DNA of 11,496 bases from an uncultured Gammaproteobacteria bacterium. Lineage in GTDB: Bacteria; Pseudomonadota; Gammaproteobacteria; Arenicellales; Poriferihabitantaceae. The DNA lies in contig CALIFM010000094.1 in the NCBI GenBank assembly GCA_938021685.1, forward strand, positions 1 to 11,496. Reading direction: 5' to 3'. The notes beneath the pieces were generated by a model. That model worked only from the letters and a program-made list of their open reading frames with translations, had not been told where the DNA came from and searched no databases. The translations under genes were made by a program, and so were the position numbers. Below, piece by piece: positions 1 to 6,745 of the stretch. The number at the start of each line of letters is the position of its first letter. Within the stretch, counting starts at the first letter, position 1.

Positions 1-30
1 GCTTGTCTTCTTTTAATTCACTTACACTTA

Positions 31-57
31 ACCATGTAACTCATTAATTTACATGGT
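31..57. repeat. AT-rich inverted repeat after the efflux permease gene
   Basis: Perfect 9-bp arms ACCATGTAA (31-39) and TTACATGGT (49-57) are separated by a 9-base loop. The dyad lies 21 bases past the end of the minus-strand permease gene. It could form a hairpin at the 3' end of the efflux mRNA or be a binding site for a dimeric regulator of a gene to the left. There is no run of U after it in the minus-strand direction, so it is not a standard intrinsic terminator. A short tandem repeat (CACTTA twice, 19-30) adjoins it. Confidence 0.4.
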
Positions 58-77
58 GCAATAAGTCTAAGCGAGTA

Positions 78-3000
78 TCAGTGAATATTTGCTGAACGCA
101 AATAGCTCCGAGACATGAACACCCGATAGGCCACGGGCACCACAAACAAAGTCATCAAGGTAGACACCCCTAAGCCCCACACAATCGCGGTCGCCACTGG
201 CCCCCACAATAAAGACTCACCACCAAGGCCCGTGGCCAACGAGAACAAACCGGCAATAGTAGTGAAGGATGTAATCAAAATTGGCACCACGCGGCGCTTA
301 GCCGCATAGATGGCCGCATGCACCAAAGGCACGCCACTGGCTAAATAATTATTCGCGGTTGAAATAAGCACAATAGCGGCATTAACTGCAATTCCTGCCA
401 GCGCCACCACGCCATACAAAGTGAATAAACTCAGAGGGTTAGCTGTTACTAATAAACCAACTACTACACCGGTAAACGCCATCGGCACAGTGGTCAAAAT
501 CATCAAAGGCTGAAAATAGCTTCTGAACTGCGTGCCTAAAATCACATACATCAGTAACACACCGAACAACATCAACTTACCGATGGAACCCAAGCTTTCA
601 TTCAAGTCATCAAGTTGGCCTGTAAAATCCAAGCTCACATTGGGGTGATTAATTGCCACCTTAGCCCACTCATCTTTAATAATCTGATTAGCTTGTGGCG
701 TATCAATCAACGCCTTATCAATATCACTTTCTACGGTAATTGCACGGCGAAAATTATAATGGCGAATACTGCCAAAACCTTGTGCTAAGCGGTATTCGAG
801 CACGCTGCGCAACGCAATTGGCTGCCCTGCGGCGTTGTTCAAGGTGAAGTCCAACAAGCGGTCAATGGACGATAACGACACATCCTGCGCGCCTTGCACT
901 CGAATTTGCACCGTCTCTCCTGCTTCACGCACCTCGGCCACCACTTCGCCGTCGGTCAATAAGCGCAAGCTGCGCAGCACGTCTGATAGCACTAAACCTG
1001 AACGGCGCAACGCATCGTGCTTTACCGACAAGCTCATCTCTTTTAGGCCGGGTGCATCGTCGTCCGCCACATCTTTGGCCCATGGTGTTTGCGCTAAAAT
1101 AGCTTTAACCTGCTTTACACCCGCACGAATATCTGCCACTTTATCTCCGCGCACTTTCACGCTAATTGCTTTAGCTGTGGGCGGCCCACCCGCCAAACGA
1201 ATAAAGTACACTTTCTTTGGTCCAACAATTTGCGTGATCTTATCACGCAAGCTATCAATCACCTCGTCTACTTCAAGCAAATCAGGCGCACTCGGCGGCA
1301 ATGACACTAGAATTTGTCCATACTGTGAACCCTGAAGCGCTGAAGTTTCAGTGAAATTCTGTCCTGCATACGCCACAACACTACGCCGCTGAACAGGGTC
1401 AACTTCATCCAACACAATGTTTTGTAGTTCACGCACCTTTTCTAAGGTCAGTTCCAGCGGCGTGCCATTTTCCATCTCCATGCTGATGTAAAACAAGCGC
1501 AGTGGGTCCGAAGCAAAAAAATCGGTTTTGACTAAAAACGGCTTTACCTTGTCGTTTTGCATCAAACCTGGATTGACCTGCCCCGCTATCGCCGCAAATA
1601 AAGAAGCGATAAACAGCCCTACTGCCAACAGTAACACCAACCACGGCACGCGCATCAACAGCATCAACACCTTGGTATACACTCGACGCAAAGAGCGAAT
1701 CACACGCACTCGAATTCGCTGAACAAGAGAAGGTTTATCAAAACGCAACTTAGCTCTCAGCATATGGCTAGGCAAAATCCAATAAGCTTCAATCAGGCTG
1801 ATTGCCAAAGCAATGGTCACGACCAACGGCACTAAACGCATAAATTCACCAATGATGCCTGGCAGCAACATCAGTGGTAAAAAAGCTGCCATGGTGGTTA
1901 ACACTGCCGCCGTTACCGGCGCAATCACTTCACCCAAGCCTTCTTTAACTGCCAACATCGCAGGAGAGCCACGTTCTAGGCGATAATAAATACTTTCCAC
2001 CACCACCACCGCATCATCCACCAACATGCCAAGGCTGATCACAATGCCCAGCAGCACCATCACATTCAAAGTTTCGCCCGACGATTGCAATATCCAGAAC
2101 GAACCCGTCAGCACAAACGGAATGGCAATGGAGGTTAAAAAAGCAGTTTTAAGGCCCAAAAACAGCCACACCACCACCATCACCATCAACAGGCCAATCA
2201 AAGCATTGGTTTGCATCACGTCCAGCGCATTACGCGTGATTTCCGTTTGATCATCCGCTAAAAATAATTCTACCCCTGCTGCCTCGCGCCTGTCTTTGCT
2301 TTGTGCTAAATAGGATTGAATACGCTCCACCAGCTGCAAAGTGTTAGTGCTGGCCTGCTTATTCACTGCCAACATCACCGCTGGCTTGCCTTCCCATAAC
2401 ACATGGTGCTGCGGCTTTTCCCAACCCGGCTGCACACTGGCCACTTGCGATAAACGCACTTCGCCTGATGCGCCAAGCACAGGCACTTGCGCCAAAGCCT
2501 GTGCATCCGCTTGTAAGCGTGCAAAGCGTACTAGCCACGTTTGATCACCTACTGACTTAGAGCCAGCTGATAAATCACGGTATTGCAAAGCAACCGTATC
2601 CGCCACCTGCGAAGGGCTGATACCAAGGCTTTCCAATTTCTGCATATCAAAGCGCACTTGCAACTCGGGTTGTTGCAAAGCGGTCTCTAAAATACGATCA
2701 ACTCCGCGGATACGCTCCAAATCTTTTTTCACCAAATCCGCTTGGCTGCGCAAATTGGCATCATCTGCTAAGCCTGTCACCACCACTGTGGCGGTCGGAA
2801 AGGCATTGGCGGTGGTTACTTCAAATATAAATGGGGATTCCACCGCATCAGGCAGCTCGCTTTCACGGTTTTGAATCTCACGGCGCAAATCCGTAATACG
2901 CTTGTCAAACTCGCGCTCACTTAAGTCATTAAAACGCACCAACACATTGGAAAAACTATCTTGACTGCGACTTGAGACAAACTTGATGTCTCCCACTTTG

Positions 3001-3254
3001 CGAATGCCATCCTCCAGTACATCAGTCACACGCTTCTCCACATCCTCCGCAGACATGCCAGGGGCCACAGTGGAAATATCGATCCAATTAAAATTGATGG
3101 TCGGGTCTTGCTCGCGCGGCATCAAAAAGTACGATAGCATACCCACAACCAGCACTAATACGAACACTAAGTTGGTAAGCACATGATTGCTTAAAAAGCG
3201 CTCAAAGAAAGTGCTTGGCGCAGCATTAGGCAAGCTTGGTTGCGATGGACTCAT
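78..3254 (-). CDS. RND-family efflux transporter, inner-membrane permease subunit
   Basis: Proton-driven efflux permease of the AcrB/MexB superfamily, expected to work as a trimer in the inner membrane and to pass substrates to a periplasmic adaptor and an outer-membrane channel. The 1058 residues match the usual family length of about 1030-1060. TM1 is near residues 26-45, a large periplasmic loop runs to about 345, TM2-TM6 span about 350-495, TM7 is near 538-558, a second periplasmic loop follows, and TM8-TM12 span about 892-1042. TM4 carries the proton-relay aspartate pair in GMLVDDAVVVVE (D413, D414). The TM10 segment GIAVNAAIVLIS (954-965) lacks the lysine of AcrB (K940) and has Val-Asn there. 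The ATG at 3254 follows the adaptor stop by 41 bases, with no strong Shine-Dalgarno, and the two genes should form an operon. The substrate cannot be told from sequence; drugs, solvents or lipids are possible. Confidence 0.95.
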   Translation of the reverse strand: MSPSQPSLPNAAPSTFFERFLSNHVLTNLVFVLVLVVGMLSYFLMPREQDPTINFNWIDISTVAPGMSAEDVEKRVTDVLEDGIRKVGDIKFVSSRSQDSFSNVLVRFNDLSEREFDKRITDLRREIQNRESELPDAVESPFIFEVTTANAFPTATVVVTGLADDANLRSQADLVKKDLERIRGVDRILETALQQPELQVRFDMQKLESLGISPSQVADTVALQYRDLSAGSKSVGDQTWLVRFARLQADAQALAQVPVLGASGEVRLSQVASVQPGWEKPQHHVLWEGKPAVMLAVNKQASTNTLQLVERIQSYLAQSKDRREAAGVELFLADDQTEITRNALDVMQTNALIGLLMVMVVVWLFLGLKTAFLTSIAIPFVLTGSFWILQSSGETLNVMVLLGIVISLGMLVDDAVVVVESIYYRLERGSPAMLAVKEGLGEVIAPVTAAVLTTMAAFLPLMLLPGIIGEFMRLVPLVVTIALAISLIEAYWILPSHMLRAKLRFDKPSLVQRIRVRVIRSLRRVYTKVLMLLMRVPWLVLLLAVGLFIASLFAAIAGQVNPGLMQNDKVKPFLVKTDFFASDPLRLFYISMEMENGTPLELTLEKVRELQNIVLDEVDPVQRRSVVAYAGQNFTETSALQGSQYGQILVSLPPSAPDLLEVDEVIDSLRDKITQIVGPKKVYFIRLAGGPPTAKAISVKVRGDKVADIRAGVKQVKAILAQTPWAKDVADDDAPGLKEMSLSVKHDALRRSGLVLSDVLRSLRLLTDGEVVAEVREAGETVQIRVQGAQDVSLSSIDRLLDFTLNNAAGQPIALRSVLEYRLAQGFGSIRHYNFRRAITVESDIDKALIDTPQANQIIKDEWAKVAINHPNVSLDFTGQLDDLNESLGSIGKLMLFGVLLMYVILGTQFRSYFQPLMILTTVPMAFTGVVVGLLVTANPLSLFTLYGVVALAGIAVNAAIVLISTANNYLASGVPLVHAAIYAAKRRVVPILITSFTTIAGLFSLATGLGGESLLWGPVATAIVWGLGVSTLMTLFVVPVAYRVFMSRSYLRSANIH

Positions 3255-3295
3255 GATCTGCGAGATATTTACAAAAAATTATAGTAAAGCGCGGG

Positions 3296-4303
3296 TTAAG
3301 GTTGCATTAGCTCGACTGCATCACCATCATTCACGCCATAGCGCCCTTGCGTGATCACTGAAATGAGATCCACCTCAACGGGCACATCTTTTCCTAGTTG
3401 TGCTTCTTGCAACGGCACAAACTTCGCCGTGTTTTCCTCAATAGTAAAATAGCCCAGTCCACCATCACGCTCCACTAAGTACTGCGCGGGCAAGTGTGGC
3501 AGCACTTCTTGCCACTCAAGTTGTCCCGACGCCCCAACAATTGGACGCTTACCGCTAAAGCGCAATCGAATTTCTTGCTGGTTATTGGCTTCATTCAAAT
3601 ACGGTAACCAGGTGCGAATCGTAGCTGGATAGCTTTGCCCTGCGGCTATGAACTGCAAGCCTTTAGCTTGCGTAATAGACTCGCCCATCGACGGCGGCAA
3701 GCTAGCCTTGGCCTCTACGTTAGTCACATCAAGCAGCCTAAACAATGGCATTCCTACCACTGCCAACGAACCAAGCTGCGCTTCGCGCGCTGTGATTACG
3801 CCGTTATACGGAGCTTTGACTGAGCAATTCTTGATCTCCACCTTGGCTTTTTGCAAGCGTACACCTGCTTGCTCTTGATTAGTCTGCGCTTGATTAAGTT
3901 GCTGCTTAGCAATCGCATTGCCCGCCGCCAGTTGCTTAAAACGCCCAGCATCCTTTTTAGCCAAGTTATAAGCCGATTGGGCCGCAGCTACATCCAGCTT
4001 GCGTTGTTCACAATCCAAAGCCACCAGCTCATCGCCCTTAGCCACTGTATCGCCTACTTGGGCATTCACCGCTAAGATTTCAGCATTGGCTTGCGCGCTA
4101 ATAGTCGCATGATTCAAGCTCACCACCTGCGCAGCAATGCTCATTTGTGGGTACACCACCAAGTCGCTAATCGGTGCAGCCTGCACTCGTACCATCGCCT
4201 CTTCTTGCTGAGCTGCTAGCCCATTAGCCAGCACGCAAAGCGAACTGCCTAATAAAATTGCTTTTAGTTTTTTATTTAACACTAGATGCGGAAATTCTAA
4301 CAA
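3296..4303 (-). CDS. RND efflux periplasmic adaptor subunit (HlyD/MFP family)
   Basis: Periplasmic adaptor that links the RND permease encoded just downstream to an outer-membrane channel. An N-terminal signal peptide is visible (KKLK, then AILLGSSLCVLANGLA, with a likely cut near residues 30-31). No proper lipobox surrounds C23, so it is probably a soluble or loosely anchored adaptor. The first half of the lipoyl-like domain is near 70-98 (GDTVAKGDELVALDC), a helical hairpin rich in Gln, Ala and Lys spans about 100-158, the second lipoyl half is near 160-192 (CSVKAPYNGVI), and beta-barrel and membrane-proximal regions follow. C99 and C160 flank the hairpin and could form a disulfide. The start is uncertain. 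The longest reading uses TTG at 4303, but GTG at 4282 would give MLNKKLKAILL..., a compact canonical signal peptide, and 328 residues. Neither start has a clear Shine-Dalgarno. Confidence 0.92.
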   Translation of the reverse strand: MLEFPHLVLNKKLKAILLGSSLCVLANGLAAQQEEAMVRVQAAPISDLVVYPQMSIAAQVVSLNHATISAQANAEILAVNAQVGDTVAKGDELVALDCEQRKLDVAAAQSAYNLAKKDAGRFKQLAAGNAIAKQQLNQAQTNQEQAGVRLQKAKVEIKNCSVKAPYNGVITAREAQLGSLAVVGMPLFRLLDVTNVEAKASLPPSMGESITQAKGLQFIAAGQSYPATIRTWLPYLNEANNQQEIRLRFSGKRPIVGASGQLEWQEVLPHLPAQYLVERDGGLGYFTIEENTAKFVPLQEAQLGKDVPVEVDLISVITQGRYGVNDGDAVELMQP

Positions 4304-4321
4304 ATATAAAAATTAGGACGT

Positions 4322-4327
4322 AATATA
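4322..4327 (-). promoter_or_regulatory. Possible -10 box for the efflux operon
   Basis: On the minus strand this reads TATATT, one base from the sigma-70 consensus. It sits about 19 bases before the TTG and 40 before the GTG candidate start of the adaptor gene. No convincing -35 box lies 16-18 bases upstream. With this box the transcript would start near 4314, which leaves a more normal leader for the GTG start than for the TTG start. No operator-like dyad was recognised near it. Confidence 0.25.
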
Positions 4328-4497
4328 CACCAATCCTCTTGCCACAATCATTTATGCTGAAAGCCGCCATTGTCCCAACCACTTAATCTTCACGTTGTCA
4401 CGAATAACGCCGTTGGCCGTTTGTCATACCCTGCCAAATTATCTGTTTTTTTTGAAGTGAAAATCACGGCATAATAGGCTGCTTGAACACCTGTCAT

Positions 4498-4503
4498 TAT
4501 AAT
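4498..4503 (+). promoter_or_regulatory. Possible -10 box for ygfZ
   Basis: A perfect TATAAT lies 13 bases before the ygfZ ATG, in the 213-bp gap between divergent genes. The predicted transcript start would be near 4510, leaving only a few leader bases. That would fit the absence of a Shine-Dalgarno before this ATG (leaderless-like or very short leader). No good -35 hexamer sits 16-18 bases upstream. A second weaker option is CATAAT at 4470-4475. The rest of the gap shows only short repeats: GCCGTT twice (4409-4414, 4416-4421) and TTGTCA twice (4395-4400, 4421-4426). Confidence 0.3.
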
Positions 4504-4516
4504 TCTTTCCACGAAA

Positions 4517-5545
4517 ATGTCTTTAAACAAAAACTGGTTGATTTTTCTGCTAAGCAACGGCTTCGCTGTCTCCGATGATAGCCCAGCTCATCTCAAAAAG
4601 CGCAGCACAAACAACGCAACTTATCTATATGATTTATCTGAATTAGGAGCTTTATTTTGCGATGGCGAGGACGCCAACACGTTTCTGCAAGGTCAGCTCA
4701 GTAATGACATTAGCTTATTGAGTGATAAGCACCCGCATCAGCTTAGCAGTTATTGCACCCCAAAGGGTCGTATGCTCGCGCTATTTCATGTGCTCAAGCT
4801 GGAACAAGGCTTTGCCCTAATCGCTCCGCATGCGGTACTTGATAAAGTCAAAAGCCGATTACAAATGTTTGTGATGCGCTCAAAAGTTACTTTTACTGAA
4901 GAAAAAGACGCTGTTTTGCTAGGAATAAGCACCACCAATGATACTGACAAACTAATAGCACTGTGCCAGCAGTACAATGCCAAAAGTTACCCGAATACCA
5001 CACTAAGCATCACTGAAGAAAAACAAACGGCGCGTCGCTTTATTCTTACCAACACTGAAGCTGCCAGCAAGCTATGGCCGTTATTAAGCAAACAATGCGG
5101 TTTAGGCGATTCATACAGCTGGCGCGCACTAGATATCAACAGCGGCTTGCCACAGCTATACGCCCCACTCATTGAAGCCTTGATCCCACAATCACTGAAT
5201 CTAGATCTAGTAAATGGTGTGAATTTCAAAAAAGGTTGTTACCCCGGCCAAGAGATCATTGCCCGGGTTAAATACCGCGGCAAGCCCAAAACCCGCATGG
5301 TCAGCGCCGAACTCAGCGCCGAGCATGCTGTGCAGATTGGGCAAAGTGTGTTCATTGACGGCAAAGCGCAAAGTGCAGGCCAAGTGGTTAATCTTGTTCC
5401 AGGTGTGCACACTGCATCGGGCAATCATCTACTACAAATCACCCTACCCATCAACGCACTAAGCACCGGCAACGTTTATTTAGGCGAAGCCGACGGCCCA
5501 GCTTTAGTGCGACGTCCGTTGGCTTATCTGATTGCCATCACTTAA
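4517..5545 (+). CDS. ygfZ: YgfZ, folate-binding Fe-S cluster maintenance protein
   Basis: Cytoplasmic GcvT-like protein that binds tetrahydrofolate. In E. coli, YgfZ supports assembly or repair of certain Fe-S enzymes, including the tRNA-modifying MiaB. The family hallmark KGCYPGQE is at 239-246 with the conserved redox cysteine C241, followed by a basic stretch (ARVKYRGKPKTR). The N-terminal folate domain shows FLQGQLSND (56-64) and YCTPKGRMLALF (79-90), both typical. The C-terminal part has the usual small beta-barrel features. At 342 residues it is near the family norm of about 320-330. The extra N-terminal residues make the start slightly uncertain, and there is no clear Shine-Dalgarno before the ATG at 4517. 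It is divergent from the efflux operon and 200 bp upstream of the hydrolase gene, with no obvious functional tie to either. Confidence 0.93.
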   Translation: MSLNKNWLIFLLSNGFAVSDDSPAHLKKRSTNNATYLYDLSELGALFCDGEDANTFLQGQLSNDISLLSDKHPHQLSSYCTPKGRMLALFHVLKLEQGFALIAPHAVLDKVKSRLQMFVMRSKVTFTEEKDAVLLGISTTNDTDKLIALCQQYNAKSYPNTTLSITEEKQTARRFILTNTEAASKLWPLLSKQCGLGDSYSWRALDINSGLPQLYAPLIEALIPQSLNLDLVNGVNFKKGCYPGQEIIARVKYRGKPKTRMVSAELSAEHAVQIGQSVFIDGKAQSAGQVVNLVPGVHTASGNHLLQITLPINALSTGNVYLGEADGPALVRRPLAYLIAIT

Positions 5546-5557
5546 ATAACTATCACG

Positions 5558-5652
5558 ATCAGTGCCCGGCAAGGACGCAACCAGCTAAATCTTAGGCAGG
5601 CAAATACCCAAGCTGTAAACAGACTAAGCGCCAATACTAGTGTCCTACTGAT
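5558..5652 (+). other. Intergenic region with long-range RNA pairing potential
   Basis: ATCAGT (5558-5563) is complementary to ACTGAT (5647-5652). Directly inside it, AGGACGC (5572-5578) pairs with GTGTCCT (5640-5646) with one G-U. This gives about 13 pairs interrupted by an 8-base bulge on the 5' side only. The enclosed 61 bases contain smaller options: CTTAG (5591-5595) with CTAAG (5624-5628), and a CTG/CAG mini-hairpin near 5613-5622. The region begins 13 bases after the ygfZ stop, so it could be the 3' end of the ygfZ mRNA or a small RNA. It matches no RNA class I can name with confidence and has no terminal U-run. It may be chance pairing. Confidence 0.3.
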
Positions 5653-5695
5653 AATTGCCTTAAGTAAACACAAGACTTAACGAGCCAGCGCCAAA

Positions 5696-5715
5696 TTGAC
5701 CGCTGAATCGGTTAA
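5696..5715. promoter_or_regulatory. Inverted repeat overlapping the -35 box, possible operator
   Basis: Arms TTGACCG (5696-5702) and CGGTTAA (5709-5715) are complementary at six of seven positions around a 6-base spacer. The dyad covers the whole -35 hexamer and most of the promoter spacer, the place where a dimeric repressor would block RNA polymerase. The size and symmetry suit a TetR- or MarR-type regulator, but that is inference. It does not match the FadR or PsrA consensus as I know them. Confidence 0.35.
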
Positions 5716-5723
5716 ACTATACC
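5696..5723 (+). promoter_or_regulatory. Sigma-70 promoter of the permuted NlpC/P60 hydrolase gene
   Basis: A -35 box TTGACC (5696-5701) and a -10 box TATACC (5718-5723) are separated by 16 bp. Transcription would begin near 5730, about 16 bases before the ATG at 5746. This is the best promoter match in the window. It may also serve the fatty-acid genes downstream, since only 58 bp without a terminator separate the hydrolase from them. Confidence 0.5.
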
Positions 5724-5745
5724 CTTAGCAAACGCAACCCACCTA

Positions 5746-6687
5746 ATGCTACAAACTGTTCGTAACAAAATCGGCTCGCAGGTCATCCAATGGATTGTCA
5801 AACCACGGGCGACCTACACCGAAGGCTTAATTGACTTTGAGCGCCTCCAGCAAGAAATTTTGCCAGGCGACGTGTTGTTGGTGGAAGGCCAGTCGCAAGT
5901 TAGCCGCATCATCCAAACGGTCACCCAAAGCCGCTGGTCGCATTCGGCCATTTGCGTGGGCTGTTATGCTGATTTTGCCCAATATGTGCCTGAAGGCGTA
6001 GATCTCAGTGATGCAAAGGCCAACCCTAACAAACCCTACTTAGTCGAAGCCGAGCTTGGCAAAGGCACCATTTTAGAGCCCGTCGAGCAATACCATGATT
6101 TTCGTGTGCGCGTATGCCGCGCCACAGGCCTTTCCGAAAAAGACCGGAACATCATAGTAGAGTTTGTCACTGGGCGGCTAGGCGCCGAATATAATGTACG
6201 TCAGCTTTTAGACTTGGCCCGTTTCTTATTTCCATATGAAGTTTTGCCGCGTCGCTGGCGCTCCAGTTTATTTGAGCACAACGCTGGCCCTGAAACAAAG
6301 ATTGTCTGCTCCACCCTTATTGCCGATGCGTATCAATCAGTCAAATTTCCGATCTTGCCAATTTTATCGCCTACTGAAGAAGAGCAGAGCGGGCGCAAGG
6401 GCCATCCAAGCGAACACCGACTTTTCAAGCGCAATTCTAAGCTATTTTCACCTGCTGACTTTGATATCTCGCCATTCTTTAGCATTGTGAAGTTTCCCAA
6501 ATTTACTTGGGGGGATGGAAGCCATTATCATCAGTTACCCTGGGCAAAAGGCAGCAAAAGCCACCCTAATGACCCCGACATCTCACCCGAGTACACTGCT
6601 GCTGCGCAAGCTGAAGAACTTAAGCACGCGCAGCAACATGAAAGTAAAAAAGCTGACAATTACCCTACTGATAATAAAATCACCTAA
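5746..6687 (+). CDS. YiiX/YebB/YaeF-like permuted NlpC/P60 cysteine hydrolase
   Basis: Predicted papain-like cysteine hydrolase of the circularly permuted NlpC/P60 group, in which the catalytic histidine precedes the cysteine. The segment LPGDVLLVEG (39-48) starts the fold. H66 in RWSHSAICVG is the likely catalytic histidine, an acidic residue at 101 or 103 (LVEAELG) likely supports it, and C188 in KIVCSTLIADAYQ is the likely nucleophile. SPADFDISPFFSIVKF (235-250) is a typical C-terminal element. No signal peptide or lipobox is seen; the N-terminus (residues 1-20) looks like an amphipathic helix, so it is probably cytoplasmic or peripheral to the membrane. The tail (about 280-313) is charged, Ala/Gln/Lys-rich and probably disordered. 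Related proteins include lipid-acting LRAT-like enzymes, so a lipid amide or ester substrate is possible but unproven; peptidoglycan is less likely without export. The ATG has a weak ribosome site. Confidence 0.82.
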   Translation: MLQTVRNKIGSQVIQWIVKPRATYTEGLIDFERLQQEILPGDVLLVEGQSQVSRIIQTVTQSRWSHSAICVGCYADFAQYVPEGVDLSDAKANPNKPYLVEAELGKGTILEPVEQYHDFRVRVCRATGLSEKDRNIIVEFVTGRLGAEYNVRQLLDLARFLFPYEVLPRRWRSSLFEHNAGPETKIVCSTLIADAYQSVKFPILPILSPTEEEQSGRKGHPSEHRLFKRNSKLFSPADFDISPFFSIVKFPKFTWGDGSHYHQLPWAKGSKSHPNDPDISPEYTAAAQAEELKHAQQHESKKADNYPTDNKIT

Positions 6688-6745
6688 CCATTAATATTTT
6701 TACATTTATTCATTTACCTAACGCTTACATTTAGCCTTAAAAGAT

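Noticed and set aside
31..57. Intrinsic terminator of the efflux operon
   Set aside because: The hairpin stem is mainly A-T with a 9-base loop and is not followed by a U-run in the minus-strand direction. It is listed only as an inverted repeat.
835..1335. 166-codon open frame on the plus strand
   Set aside because: It lies wholly antisense to the RND permease gene. Its product is Ser/Thr/Arg-rich with no recognisable domain and no ribosome site, so it is a shadow of the coding strand.
4446..4453. Run of eight T as a possible intrinsic terminator
   Set aside because: No GC-rich hairpin precedes it on the plus strand, no plus-strand gene ends upstream, and on the minus strand it lies upstream of the adaptor promoter region.
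5564..5600. c-di-GMP-I (GEMM) riboswitch resemblance, with GGCAA and GGACGCAA strings
   Set aside because: The hairpin that lies between the AAACC and GGGACGCAAAGCC parts in GEMM is missing and the downstream half does not match. It also begins 13-20 bases after the ygfZ stop and well before the hydrolase promoter, an unlikely place for a 5' aptamer.
6688..6745. Possible promoter or fatty-acid regulator site in front of the thiolase gene
   Set aside because: TTTACA at 6699-6704 has no -10 partner at suitable spacing, and no FadR- or PsrA-like palindrome is visible. The gap is simply AT-rich.
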